Source of the DNA: CAWDLX01 sp046728155
GTDB lineage: Bacteria > Actinomycetota > Actinomycetes > Mycobacteriales > Micromonosporaceae
Reading direction: 5' to 3'
Length of the DNA stretch: 64,000 nucleotides
NCBI GenBank assembly: GCA_046728155.1
Contig: JBKPDY010000112.1
Span: 8,464-72,463, forward strand
Below are positions 1-8,572 of the stretch, piece after piece. The notes beneath the pieces were generated by a model. That model searched no databases and was not told the origin of the DNA. It was given only the letters and a program-made list of their open reading frames with translations. The translations under genes and the position numbers were made by a program. Every line of letters begins with the position of its first letter. Within the stretch, counting starts at the first letter, position 1.

Positions 1-134
1 ATGCGGCAATAACACCTCAGGACCCGGGTCCATGCCAACGCAGCGTTTCGCCCATCGCTGAATCCGTCGAGCACGGCCTTGGTGCGGACGCCGGCCGAGG
101 ATTCGTTGGTGCAGTGTCCGGGCAAACAACCCCG

Positions 135-1853
135 TCAGGGGGCCAGGCACACGTCCGGCAGGTCGAACCAGCGCAACTCTTCGAAACCTGGGGTCAGCTG
201 GATCCTGGAGCCGTTCTCCGACAAGGCCTCCTCGGACTTCGAGGCGAGGGTGTCGAACAGGTCACGGGCATAAGACAGGTACTCGGCGAACGCGTTCTCG
301 CCGGCCCGTTCGTGCCGGGACGGGTGGCGCAACTGGCCGTCCGCGTCGTAGCGCAGGTGCGATAGGCGCAGCGGTGGTTCGACGACGCCGTCGCGGTGGT
401 GCCACAGACCGCGGTACGGGTCGAACCGGTACTGGGGCAGCAGCAGCCGGCCGTACCGGGCAACCAGATCGACCGCGTCCACAATGTACGAGAATGTCGC
501 GTCGGAGATGAAGTAGTTGAAGCTCACCCGTACCCAGCCGGGTTTGATTCCCTCACACCCGGCCACGATCTCCCGCTCGAACCGGTGCGAGCGGTCCAGG
601 TCGATACCGAGGAGGCGGTGCCCGTAGGGGCCAGCGCACGAGCAGCCGCCGCGGGACTGGATACCGAAGAGGTCGTTGAGAACGGAGACGACGAAGTTGT
701 GGTGCAGGTAGCGCCCGCCCGGACGGCGTACAACGAAGGAGAGGATGGACAACCGCTCGGCGTCGGTGTTGCCGAGGAGCTCGATGTTCTCGTTGGTTCG
801 CCAGGCCGCCACCGCCCGCCGCAGGAACGCTTCCTCATGCGCACGGATGACATCGGTGCCGACGGATTGCTTGAGCTGGAAGACAAGACCGGCCCGGATC
901 GACTCGATGATCGCCGGAGTACCACCCTCCTCACGGTGCGCGGGGTCGGACAGGTACCGGTGTTCGCGCTCGTTGACGTACTCGACTGTCCCTCCACCTG
1001 GGACGGTCGGCACTCGGTTGCGCATCAGGTCGCGCCGCATGATCAGAACACCGGGCGTACCCGGCCCGCCGACGAACTTGTGCGGCGAAAGGAAGACCGC
1101 GTCCTTGTACGCCTTGGGATGCTTGGTACATCGTCCGTACATCTCGATCTCGACGTATGGGCCGGCAGCAGCAAAATCCCAGAACGAGAGCGCGCCGTGG
1201 CGGTGGAGCAGATCAGAGATCGCATGAGTGTCGGTGATGATGCCGGTGACGTTGGATGCCGCTGAGAACGAGCCGATCCTCAGTGGACGGTCGCGGTAAC
1301 GCACGAGCTCCGACTCGAGCCGCGCGGCGTCGATGTAACCGTCGGGGTCCTCCGGAATCACGACGAGATCAGCGATCGTCTCCCGCCACGGCAGTTCATT
1401 GGAGTGATGCTCGAACGGCCCGATGAAGACGACCGGACGCTGATCATGGGGGATGTGGGCGGTCAACCCGTACGCGTCGTCCAGCTCCGCCGGTACCCGG
1501 ATACCGAGGATGCGGATGAGCTTGTCGACGGCGCCGGTCGTGCCCGAGCCGGTGAAGATGACGACTGTGTTCTCATCGCCGCCGACGGCGTCGCGGATGA
1601 TCTGACGGGCGTCCTCACGGAGCCGGGTGGTCTGCAGCCCGGTGCCGGACGACTCGGTGTGCGTGTTGGCGTAGCGGGGGAGGACCTCGTTGCGGATGAA
1701 GTCCTCGATGAACGTGAGGCTGCGCCCGGATGCGGTGTAATCCGCGTACGTCATACACCGTGGTCCGTAAGGGCCCCACATCACCTGATCGTCACCGATG
1801 ACCGATTCGCGGATTCGGCGAAGTAGCGGGCTCTCGGGTGGGTCGCCGGTCAT
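135..1853 (-). CDS. Class V (cysteine-desulfurase-like) PLP-dependent aminotransferase
   Basis: 572 residues. PLP enzyme of the SufS/NifS/isopenicillin-epimerase fold. The Schiff-base lysine is Lys259 in SPHKFVGG and the cofactor-ring aspartate is Asp226 in FWDFAA. An RGGCSCAGPYGH stretch near residues 401-412 sits where cysteine desulfurases carry their catalytic Cys loop. The protein is about 150 residues longer than SufS, with a C-terminal extension after residue 450 that I do not recognise. No suf or isc partner genes are adjacent, so the role is more likely in secondary or sulfur metabolism than in housekeeping Fe-S assembly. It is transcribed divergently from the small Cys-rich gene at 2080. 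The family is clear; the substrate is not. Confidence 0.85.
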   Translation of the reverse strand: MTGDPPESPLLRRIRESVIGDDQVMWGPYGPRCMTYADYTASGRSLTFIEDFIRNEVLPRYANTHTESSGTGLQTTRLREDARQIIRDAVGGDENTVVIFTGSGTTGAVDKLIRILGIRVPAELDDAYGLTAHIPHDQRPVVFIGPFEHHSNELPWRETIADLVVIPEDPDGYIDAARLESELVRYRDRPLRIGSFSAASNVTGIITDTHAISDLLHRHGALSFWDFAAAGPYVEIEMYGRCTKHPKAYKDAVFLSPHKFVGGPGTPGVLIMRRDLMRNRVPTVPGGGTVEYVNEREHRYLSDPAHREEGGTPAIIESIRAGLVFQLKQSVGTDVIRAHEEAFLRRAVAAWRTNENIELLGNTDAERLSILSFVVRRPGGRYLHHNFVVSVLNDLFGIQSRGGCSCAGPYGHRLLGIDLDRSHRFEREIVAGCEGIKPGWVRVSFNYFISDATFSYIVDAVDLVARYGRLLLPQYRFDPYRGLWHHRDGVVEPPLRLSHLRYDADGQLRHPSRHERAGENAFAEYLSYARDLFDTLASKSEEALSENGSRIQLTPGFEELRWFDLPDVCLAP

Positions 1854-1891
1854 GGCCCATTATGCGGGACCGCCGCCGGTCCGAGGAAAGC

Positions 1892-1982
1892 CGTACCAGC
1901 CGAAGATCGCTGTCATGGTACGAAAGGCGATGACAGTCGTCGTGCTTCGAACCGCGACGCCGATCAAGCCGGACATGTCCGG
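1892..1982. promoter_or_regulatory. Divergent intergenic region with nested inverted repeats
   Basis: About 225 bases separate the start of the aminotransferase (1853, minus) and the small gene at 2080 (plus). Three symmetries lie here: CGTACCA at 1892-1898 with TGGTACG at 1916-1922; CTGTCAT at 1910-1916 with ATGACAG at 1930-1936; and the perfect 14-bp palindrome CCGGACATGTCCGG at 1969-1982. They are candidate operators for one or both divergent promoters. No regulator gene is adjacent, and I could not identify convincing -35/-10 hexamers. Confidence 0.4.
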
Positions 1983-2079
1983 ACTGGCCACACATGCTGT
2001 CCGTCGGCCGGGCTTGCCGGCCTCGTAGCTTTCTGTGGGCAAACCTGAGTGTGATGCGCTCCAAGCCAGGGGAGGGGCT

Positions 2080-2421
2080 TTGACCGAAATCGACCAGGTC
2101 CAAAGGGATTGTCCCGGCGATGTGGTGGATCGCCTCCTGTGGCGCAACGCCCAGGCGATTCTGCGTAGACATGTGGTCCGTATGGACGGCACGTGTCAGT
2201 GGTGCGGCCACCAGGCGCCGTGCTCCCCCCGCCGTCTCGCCGAAAGGGCGGATGTGGTCTCCCGGCAGCACGGCCGCGAGGCGGTTGCCGCCCGTAACGA
2301 CTTCACCCGCCTGCTGCCCATGCTCATCATCGACCCCGCCGCAACCGGTGCAGGCCGCACCCGCAACCGGCGGCTGTACAACTACCGCCGTCCGTACGAC
2401 CTGCGGCGTTCGTGCGGCTGA
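2080..2421 (+). CDS. Small Cys-rich hypothetical protein
   Basis: 113 residues from a TTG start. That start is chosen because AGGGGAGGGG lies just upstream at 2068-2077; the in-frame upstream extension has no ribosome binding site. The protein has a basic helix followed by CQWCGHQAPC, a possible zinc-binding or redox knuckle (CxxC plus a third Cys), then PRRLAERADVVSR. Proteins of this look are common as orphan actinomycete genes, but I know no function. No signal peptide or membrane segment is visible. Confidence 0.6.
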   Translation: MTEIDQVQRDCPGDVVDRLLWRNAQAILRRHVVRMDGTCQWCGHQAPCSPRRLAERADVVSRQHGREAVAARNDFTRLLPMLIIDPAATGAGRTRNRRLYNYRRPYDLRRSCG

Positions 2422-2625
2422 CGCCCGGACAAGTCCATATTTCCCTTGCGGTCACGGCGCGCTGTGCCGGCGGACCGTGCCGCACGCCCGCCGCAGGCTG
2501 GGTGCCGCCACCGGCCAGCGCCCAGCCGGGCGGGCGTTGAGGGCGAGGGTGCGCGACCGACCGATGTCCCCCGCATGGATCGCGGTCGCGCGCCCTCACC
2601 CCTCGCCGACGGCTACCGTGGTCTT

Positions 2626-2919
2626 ATGGCAGAGCTACTCTCCGCCGACGAGGTGGCCGCCGCGATCGGGGAGCTCGACGGGTGGTCTGGCGACACCAGT
2701 GGCATTACTCGTACGACGTCGCTTCCGACGTTTCCGGCCGCGATCGCCGTGGTGGACCAGATTGCGCTCATCGCTGAGGAGATGGACCACCATCCGGACA
2801 TGGACATCCGTTGGCGCAAGGTCACGTTTATCTGCTCGACCCACTCGGCGGGCGGCGTGACCGGGAAGGACATCACCTTGGCTCGGCGCATCGACCAGGT
2901 CGTGGCGGCCGCACAGTGA
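2626..2919 (+). CDS. phhB: Pterin-4a-carbinolamine dehydratase
   Basis: 97 residues, the normal length for the family. The enzyme dehydrates 4a-hydroxytetrahydrobiopterin during cofactor recycling and may also act in molybdopterin or folate metabolism. The family signature is present: EEMDHHPDMDIRW near residues 48-60 contains the paired histidines of the active site, followed by KVTFICSTHSAGGVT. The ATG at 2626 starts MAELLSADEV, a usual N terminus; a longer upstream frame exists but is not conserved in style. No aromatic amino acid hydroxylase is nearby, so the partner is unknown. Convergent with the esterase. Confidence 0.9.
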   Translation: MAELLSADEVAAAIGELDGWSGDTSGITRTTSLPTFPAAIAVVDQIALIAEEMDHHPDMDIRWRKVTFICSTHSAGGVTGKDITLARRIDQVVAAAQ

Positions 2920-3009
2920 TCCACTACGCCTGCGCGAGCAGGGCAGCCGCCGCCACGGCAACGACTCGGCGTCGGGTCACGGGACAGTCCGCAGGGGCCG
3001 CCGTCCACG

Positions 3010-3032
3010 AGGTCAAACGATCGGTTTGACCT
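3010..3032. terminator. Bidirectional hairpin between phhB and the esterase
   Basis: AGGTCAAAC at 3010-3018 pairs perfectly with GTTTGACCT at 3024-3032 across a 5-base loop. It contains the esterase stop codon and lies about 90 bases after phhB, between convergent genes. There is no U tract, as is usual in high-GC actinomycetes. Confidence 0.55.
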
Positions 3033-3915
3033 GTGACAACAGGAAACCCATGACGCTGGACGCGAAGCTCGACCCCAGCTTGGGGATGTGCGGGCCGCCC
3101 CGGATCGTCCACGTCTCCACGGTGGACCCGCCAGCACAGCCGGTGGAATACCGGGTGACGCGCGTCTCGGCGCCCTGCAGGTTCCTGACTATGTCGATGG
3201 CCGGGGCGTTTGCTAAAGTCGCCGCGCAGTGGTCGAACCTGACCCAGTCCGCGTCGGTCGTTGTGGCCGACGGATAGCGGCCGGTCGGGGTCGTTCCACC
3301 CTTGTAGGCGATCGTGTGATCCGCCGTGCTCCGGATGTCGAGAATGCTCACCGGCCCGGAGGATTTGCACCGGGAGGCGTCGGCCCACATGGCGCCGTTG
3401 AGCGCTGCGATCGCCGCGATCTGATCGGCGTGGTCACACGCCATCCGGAAGGCCATGAACGCGCCGTTCGAATGACCGACGAGATAGATCCGTCTCGTGT
3501 CCACTGTGTACGAGCGCTCGACGGTCCTGATGACGTCACTCAAGTACGTCGAGTCATCCACTGTGGAGTGGTACAGATTGCAACAGGCATCGGTGGCGTT
3601 CCAGTAACGATAATGCTTCGGGTCGACCAGCCCGTTCGGATACGCGTACAGGAAGCCGTGCTTGTCGGACTCCGCTGTGAATCGCATGTAGGACTCCTGC
3701 TGTGAACCGGTAGACCTGTAACCGTGCAGCAGCAGCACGAGGGGGGCCGGCCTGGCCCGATCGTACGAAGCTGGGATATGCAGGGTGAAGGGCCGGTCGC
3801 CCAGCTTCACGATCAGTGTCCGCGAAACCTGCCTGGCCGCCGCTGGTGCGGCCGTGCACGACGCCAGCAACGGAACGAGAATGAGGAAGGCCACGATGAG
3901 TACACGCCGATTCAC
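3013..3915 (-). CDS. Secreted esterase lipoprotein, PHB-depolymerase/LpqC family
   Basis: 300 residues. The GTG at 3915 is chosen because GGAG lies 9 bases upstream and because it opens a textbook lipoprotein signal (MNRRVLIVAF, hydrophobic core, LASC lipobox with Cys20). A longer open frame upstream lacks these. The alpha/beta hydrolase has LLHGY (oxyanion region), the nucleophile elbow GHSNG, and a late GGPHIPK histidine. Several paired cysteines, including DACCN, suggest disulfides in the exported protein. Relatives hydrolyse polyhydroxybutyrate, feruloyl or acetyl esters. The gene contains a TCCACTGTGGA palindrome at 3557. Confidence 0.85.
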   Translation of the reverse strand: MNRRVLIVAFLILVPLLASCTAAPAAARQVSRTLIVKLGDRPFTLHIPASYDRARPAPLVLLLHGYRSTGSQQESYMRFTAESDKHGFLYAYPNGLVDPKHYRYWNATDACCNLYHSTVDDSTYLSDVIRTVERSYTVDTRRIYLVGHSNGAFMAFRMACDHADQIAAIAALNGAMWADASRCKSSGPVSILDIRSTADHTIAYKGGTTPTGRYPSATTTDADWVRFDHCAATLANAPAIDIVRNLQGAETRVTRYSTGCAGGSTVETWTIRGGPHIPKLGSSFASSVMGFLLSQVKPIV

Positions 3916-4232
3916 CCAGTCGCTCCTTCGCTGTCGCCGGCATACACGACCATCATCGCGTCCCAGCGGATCGGGGCAAGTCAGGTGACGCACATGGGAA
4001 GTCGACAGAACCCGTGGGGCCGGCCGGGACGTTGTGGCCTCAGGAGAGCCCGGGAGCGCTCGGACATGCCCGGCACCGAGCTTTCGGACAGCGTGGCCTC
4101 GGCCAAGACGCGCTGGTCGACGAAACGGTGGCACCGGCGGCGGTCGAGTCGACCCACGACCTCGCCGGCATTCTATGGGATAGTGCGGCACTGGACGACG
4201 GGCAGTGTGGACGCTCGCGCGTGGCGTATGAG

Positions 4233-4754
4233 GTGAGCTATGGCTTTCCGCCGAAGACGATCCGTTTGCTCGCGACCTCTGTGCTGGTCGTCTTGGTAAC
4301 GATCGCGGCTCCCATGGACGTATGGCTACGGATCACAGTTGTGGCATTCTTTGGCGGCGGGGTCGTGCTTCGGCTCCGAGAGTCGGACGGAGGTCGCGTT
4401 GTTTATTGACTCGTCGGGAGTCACGCTCGGCGGCGCTCCGCTACGGTCCGTAGCGACCACAGCCAACCTACCGTGGTCCGAGTTCGTAGCAGTCGTGCCG
4501 TGGCGACAGTGGTATGCCGGCATCCCGCTATACGTCGGTGCGCTTCAACCCGGTGACCGGCCGCCGCTGTTGGGCGCACGGGTGGGGGCGATCGGGGGGG
4601 TGGTAACGGTTCGTATGGGAGCGCCGGCGAGGGTACCCGACCCGCGACTGGCGTTCGGCAGCCCCGGCATCGCGGGTGGCGGCTCGCCCGGCAGAAACTG
4701 TCCGCCACCGTTCGCCTCAACCCGGCGTATGTCAACGTCATCGACCGACGGTGA
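4233..4754 (+). pseudogene. Membrane protein of a PH-like family, broken by two frameshifts
   Basis: The first segment (from about 4233) encodes a two-helix membrane anchor (TIRLLATSVLVVLVTIA, then ITVVAFFGGGVVLRL) and runs into a stop at 4407. The continuation VALFIDSSGVTLGGAPLR plus VPWRQ, typical of small actinomycete membrane proteins, is in the +1 frame. After about 4640 the sense returns to the original frame, ending RQKLSATVRLNPAYVNV and stopping at 4752. So one frame is lost near 4370-4395 and regained near 4600-4690. The start is uncertain (GTG at 4233, weak ribosome site). A sequencing error is possible but would have to occur twice. Confidence 0.6.
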
Positions 4755-4760
4755 CTCGTG

Positions 4761-5642
4761 ATGTCCGGTACCACTCAGCCCATTTCCCCGCCAGCCGCTC
4801 GTGCGAAGCGGGGCCGTCTGGCCCGTAAATGCAACGTGGGCTCCGGGAGGCTGGCCGTTGCTGTGGCCGTGATTGTTGTCGCTGCACTGCAGGCGTGTGC
4901 CGAGCCGTCGCAGTCGTCTGTTGTATTTGGAGGAGGAAGCAGTACCCGCAGCGCCGCCAAAACACCCACGCCAACACCCACCCGCAGTGCCCGGCCCACA
5001 CCCCAACGTCTCAAAACCGTAAGAATCTGGCCGATCGGCGACTCGATAACTTCGGGTCAACTACCCGAGAATAGAAACGGCTACCGGCTATACCTGTGGA
5101 ATGCATTGACTTCAGCAGGCTACACAATCGATTATGTGGGCACCGACAAGTATGGCGTGCCTCCGCTACCAGACATGGATACCAATGGTGCTGGCGGAAC
5201 TTGCATTCTTTCCAGCACCTGCTTTACATCAGATCCTATGGATCGTCTATATAACCTCACCAGGCAGTCCATGGCGGGGATCAATCCCGACATCGTTATC
5301 ATGAACGGCGGTGCTAACGACTTTTGCTGTGGTAACCCGCAGGACCCTGTGCGCGTCGAAAATTACATGCGGCAGTGGATACAGCTGATATGGACTATAA
5401 AGCCGAGCGCGTATCTAATTGTACTTGGCCTGACGGGTAATTATCATGTCGAGTACGACAACTGGATTAAGCAATATGCCTCACAACAGGCCGCCGCCGG
5501 CAAGCATATTGCTTACGTGTACATCGCAGATGTGACTACCAACGACACGGTACACCCCGACAATCCCGGCTACCAGACAATTAGTAACCGGATAGTCCCG
5601 TTGATAATTCCGATGATGCAGCAGCTGTCGGGGCACCAATAG
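4761..5642 (+). CDS. SGNH/GDSL hydrolase, predicted lipoprotein
   Basis: 293 residues. A basic N terminus and hydrophobic stretch (LAVAVAVIVVAALQAC) end in a lipobox at Cys46, then a Ser/Thr/Pro-rich linker. The SGNH blocks are present: GDSIT with the nucleophilic Ser near residue 95, the Gly of block II, GGANDF (block III Asn), and DTVHPDNPGY holding the catalytic Asp-His. Relatives are carbohydrate acetylesterases or lipases. Codon use is strikingly A/T-rich from about 5000 onward (many ATA, TTA-like, TAT and AAT codons), unlike every neighbour, which suggests recent transfer. A GTG three bases upstream is an equally possible start. Confidence 0.8.
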   Translation: MSGTTQPISPPAARAKRGRLARKCNVGSGRLAVAVAVIVVAALQACAEPSQSSVVFGGGSSTRSAAKTPTPTPTRSARPTPQRLKTVRIWPIGDSITSGQLPENRNGYRLYLWNALTSAGYTIDYVGTDKYGVPPLPDMDTNGAGGTCILSSTCFTSDPMDRLYNLTRQSMAGINPDIVIMNGGANDFCCGNPQDPVRVENYMRQWIQLIWTIKPSAYLIVLGLTGNYHVEYDNWIKQYASQQAAAGKHIAYVYIADVTTNDTVHPDNPGYQTISNRIVPLIIPMMQQLSGHQ

Positions 5643-5914
5643 TCCGGCCGTCCTTCGTTATAGTGATGGGTGACTATCAAGTGGGACACCCGGTCGTCGG
5701 TAGTGGCGGGTCAGCGCCCTAAGAGGTCCACGTCCGGACCTGGAGTTGGTCGAGGCGACCTCGGCCGCTGCGGGCGCGGAAACATTCCTAGATCGACCAT
5801 CTGGGACCGAGCCGCGTCAGACGCTGCTTGGCCGTCCGGTCAAAACGAATGCTGCCTTCGATCCAGGCGGCTTGCCGGCGGTGGAGGCGGTGGAGGCGAG
5901 GTTCGTTCATGCGA

Positions 5915-6040
5915 AGCTACTCGACAGCGGCGGCCGTTGGCGCCACGCTACCGGATAGGTCATGCAGTTGGGACCGTCGCTGAAGTACCCGTTGCGGTTG
6001 CTTGGCTTGCAAGGTACTGCCGGTGCCAGCAGTGCTGCCT
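5915..6040 (-). pseudogene. Decayed duplicate of the 3' end of msrA
   Basis: On the minus strand this stretch reads NRNGYFSDGPNCMTYPVAW, matching the C terminus of MsrA next door (NPNGYCNHGPNGLTCPVG). The DNA alignment continues on both sides, including the CAAGGTACTGC / AAAGGTACTGC and GCGCCACGC blocks. The copies have diverged and this one has no upstream catalytic part. The rest of the 5643-6104 gap shows no convincing gene. Confidence 0.65.
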
Positions 6041-6104
6041 GACTTGGGAGCAGCGCATAACGCGTGCTGATCAAGAAGAAACGAGGCATCCAAAGAGGTG
6101 GACC

Positions 6105-6773
6105 CTAGTGAGCCGCAGTGGGCGTCCGCGCCACGCCTACCGGGCAGGTGAGGCCGTTGGGGCCGTGGTTGCAATAACCGTTCGGATTCTTCGGACTTGA
6201 AAGGTACTGCTGGTGGTAGTCCTCTGCGTAGTAGAACGGTCCCGCGGACTTGATCTCGGTCGTGATCGGCCCGAGGCCGGCGGCCGTCACCGCACGCTGG
6301 AACGCGTCTCGGGACGCAATGGCCGCGGCCAGCTGATCGTCGGTCGTCGTGTAGATCGCTGACCGGTACTGGGTACCGATGTCGTTACCCTGCCGCATCC
6401 CTTGGGTCGGGTCGTGGGTCTCCCAGAACACCTTCAGCAGGTCCTCGTAGGAAACCACCGCCGGGTCGTAGACCACCTGGACGGCCTCGGCGTGGCCGGT
6501 GCGTCCCGAGCAGGTTTCCTCGTAGGTGGGGTTGGCGGTGAATCCACCCTGGTAGCCCACGGCGGTGGAGTAGACGCCCGGTACCCGCCAGAACAGGCGT
6601 TCGGCTCCCCAGAAGCAGCCCATCGCGAAGTACGCGACGGCTAGGCCGGCTGGCCACGGGTCGCGCAGCGGCGTGCCAAGCACGGCGTGCCGGTCGGCCA
6701 CGGGCATACTGGCCTGCCGGCCGGGGAGCGCCTTGTCCAGTGAGATCATGTCAACGTTCTTGCGCAGAAACAT
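6105..6773 (-). CDS. msrA: Peptide-methionine (S)-S-oxide reductase
   Basis: 222 residues, normal for the long bacterial form. It reduces methionine S-sulfoxide in oxidised proteins using thioredoxin. The catalytic motif GCFWGAE is followed by the family landmarks GYQGGFTANPTYEETCSGRTGHAEAV (split across about residues 75-100), QYRSAIY and DYHQQYL. The C-terminal NPNGYCNHGPNG carries a recycling cysteine. It is monocistronic, with the HIT gene upstream on the same strand 76 bases away. Its last ~110 bases are duplicated downstream in decayed form. Confidence 0.95.
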   Translation of the reverse strand: MFLRKNVDMISLDKALPGRQASMPVADRHAVLGTPLRDPWPAGLAVAYFAMGCFWGAERLFWRVPGVYSTAVGYQGGFTANPTYEETCSGRTGHAEAVQVVYDPAVVSYEDLLKVFWETHDPTQGMRQGNDIGTQYRSAIYTTTDDQLAAAIASRDAFQRAVTAAGLGPITTEIKSAGPFYYAEDYHQQYLSSPKNPNGYCNHGPNGLTCPVGVARTPTAAH

Positions 6774-6849
6774 GTCTCAAGTCTGCCTCCGGCCGATGGC
6801 CACCACCATTACGGCGTACGGACGTCGACCACTGCGCGATCCGTGCAGG

Positions 6850-7266
6850 TCACGAACCGAGCGCGCCGGCGATCTTCGCGGCGTAGCTGGCCGCCTCGTC
6901 CGCGGAGTCGTATCTGGTCCGCGGCCAGAAGAACCCCCGCAAGCCGTCGCCTTTCGTGCGGGGGATCACGTGGGTGTGAAGGTGCGGGACCGACTGGCTG
7001 ACCCGGTTGTTCAACGCCACGAACGTGCCGCCGGCACCGAGTCCCTCCTCGACGGCGACCGCGAGGCGTTGCACCACACGGAAGTAGGGTCCGACAGCGT
7101 CCGCCGCAAGATCACCGAGCACCTCGATGTGCGTTCGTGGCGCGACGAGCACGTGGCCCTTGAAGACCGGCCGATGGTCGAGGAAGGCGATCACATCCGG
7201 TCCGGACCAAACCTCGACGACCGGCACCGACCCGTTCACCGCCGCACAGAAAAGGCACTCCGCCAC
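6850..7266 (-). CDS. HIT-family nucleotide hydrolase/transferase
   Basis: 138 residues. The histidine triad HLHTHVIPR lies near residue 95, preceded by the N-terminal CLFC zinc-type knuckle and FLDHRPVFKGHVLVAPRTH. HIT proteins of this kind hydrolyse AMP-lysine or Ap4A-like substrates. The ATG gives a family-typical start (MAECLFC). Its start lies only about 34 bases from the divergent metB start, so the two share a very short promoter region. Confidence 0.88.
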   Translation of the reverse strand: MAECLFCAAVNGSVPVVEVWSGPDVIAFLDHRPVFKGHVLVAPRTHIEVLGDLAADAVGPYFRVVQRLAVAVEEGLGAGGTFVALNNRVSQSVPHLHTHVIPRTKGDGLRGFFWPRTRYDSADEAASYAAKIAGALGS

Positions 7267-7300
7267 GGACCCGAACCTAGCGCGGGGCTAGCCTCTGGTG

Positions 7301-8440
7301 ATGACCTACGGCTTCGAAACGGTCGCGATCCACGCGGGCCAGGACCCCGAGCCACGCACCGGCTCGGTGGTGCCGCCGATCTTCCAGACGTCCACGTACG
7401 CCCAGGACGAGGTCGGCCGTCCACGCCTGGGCTATGAGTACTCACGCAGCGCGAATCCGACCCGGGATGCGTTGCAGGCGTGTCTGGCGGCGATGGAAGG
7501 CGGCCGGCGCGGGCTCGCATTCGCCAGCGGTCTCGCCGCTGAGGACACCCTTATTCGTACAACCTGCCAGCCCGGCGACCACGTCGTGATTCCGGACGAC
7601 GCGTACGGCGGCACCTATCGGCTCTTCGCCAAGGTGGCGCAGCGGTGGGGTCTGGACTGGACCGCCGCGTGTATCTCCGATGTGGACAGTGTCCGGCAGG
7701 CGATGACGCCGCAGACCAAGCTCATCTGGGTCGAGACTCCGACGAACCCGCTCCTGGGCATCGCCGACATCGGGGCCCTGGCGGGGCTGGCTCACGATGG
7801 CGGCGCGCAGCTCGTCGTGGACAACACCTTCGCCAGCCCGTATCTGCAACAGCCGCTGGCCCATGGCGCTGATGTGGTAGTCCACTCGACGACGAAGTAT
7901 GTCGGCGGACACTCCGATGTGGTCAGTGGCGCCCTCGTCGTACGGGACGAGACGCTCGGCCAGGAGCTCGCCTTCCACCAGAACGCCATGGGAGCCGTGT
8001 GCGGGCCGTTCGATGCCTGGCTGACCCTGCGCGGGGCAAGGACCCTCGGTGTACGGATGGACCGGCACTGCGACAACGCCGAGCGGATCGTCGCGTACCT
8101 CTCCGCGCATCGGGCCGTTTCCAAGGTCCACTACCCAGGCCTGCCCGAGCATCCGGGCCACGAAACAGCCGCCAAGCAGATGCGCCGTTTCGGGGGGATG
8201 GTCAGCTTCCGGGCCGCCCACGGCGAACGGCACGCCATCGACATCTGCAACCGCACCCGCTTGTTCGTACTGGCCGAGTCCCTGGGAGGAGTTGAGTCGC
8301 TCATCGAACATCCGCACCGTATGACGCACGCCAGCGTCGCCGGCTCGCCACTGGAGGTGCCGGCCGACCTGGTCCGACTCTCGGTCGGGATCGAGACCGT
8401 CGATGACCTGATCGCCGATCTGGACCGGGCGTTGGGTTGA
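7301..8440 (+). CDS. metB: Cystathionine gamma-synthase / gamma-lyase family
   Basis: 379 residues. PLP enzyme of trans-sulfuration. GYEYSRSANPTRDALQ (phosphate-binding Tyr/Arg), FASGLAAE, VDNTFASPYLQQP and the Schiff-base Lys in HSTTKYVGGHSDVV are all intact, as is the C-terminal RLSVGIETVDDL. Sequence alone does not separate O-succinyl/acetyl-homoserine cystathionine gamma-synthase from cystathionine gamma-lyase. A GTG three bases earlier could also serve. It is followed by a strong hairpin, so it is probably a single-gene unit. Confidence 0.9.
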   Translation: MTYGFETVAIHAGQDPEPRTGSVVPPIFQTSTYAQDEVGRPRLGYEYSRSANPTRDALQACLAAMEGGRRGLAFASGLAAEDTLIRTTCQPGDHVVIPDDAYGGTYRLFAKVAQRWGLDWTAACISDVDSVRQAMTPQTKLIWVETPTNPLLGIADIGALAGLAHDGGAQLVVDNTFASPYLQQPLAHGADVVVHSTTKYVGGHSDVVSGALVVRDETLGQELAFHQNAMGAVCGPFDAWLTLRGARTLGVRMDRHCDNAERIVAYLSAHRAVSKVHYPGLPEHPGHETAAKQMRRFGGMVSFRAAHGERHAIDICNRTRLFVLAESLGGVESLIEHPHRMTHASVAGSPLEVPADLVRLSVGIETVDDLIADLDRALG

Positions 8441-8461
8441 CCCGCCCGGCTTCTGTTACCG

Positions 8462-8518
8462 GTTAGTAGGGTGCCCCTCCTTGCGCGAAACCCGCAAGGA
8501 GGGTGCCCCTGTTAGCAG
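8462..8518. terminator. Hairpin repeat element after metB
   Basis: An 11-bp perfect stem, CCCTCCTTGCG (8475-8485) with CGCAAGGAGGG (8493-8503), has a 7-base loop. It is flanked by the direct repeat AGGGTGCCCCT (8469-8479 and 8501-8510), with GTTAG on both outer sides. It resembles the dispersed REP-like hairpins known from Micromonosporaceae intergenic regions and likely ends metB transcription. Confidence 0.65.
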
Positions 8519-8572
8519 GCGCGTACGGGACGCCCTTGCGTCGTTAGACGACACGGGGAGGGGGTCACGCCG

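Noticed and set aside
1..134. Left edge of the window
   Set aside because: No frame or motif here could be supported; it lies just downstream of the class V aminotransferase stop.
2924..2980. A GTG-started 18-residue frame (minus) resembling a truncated signal peptide, MTRRRVVAVAAAALLAQA
   Set aside because: No ribosome site and an immediate stop; probably chance in the gap between convergent genes.
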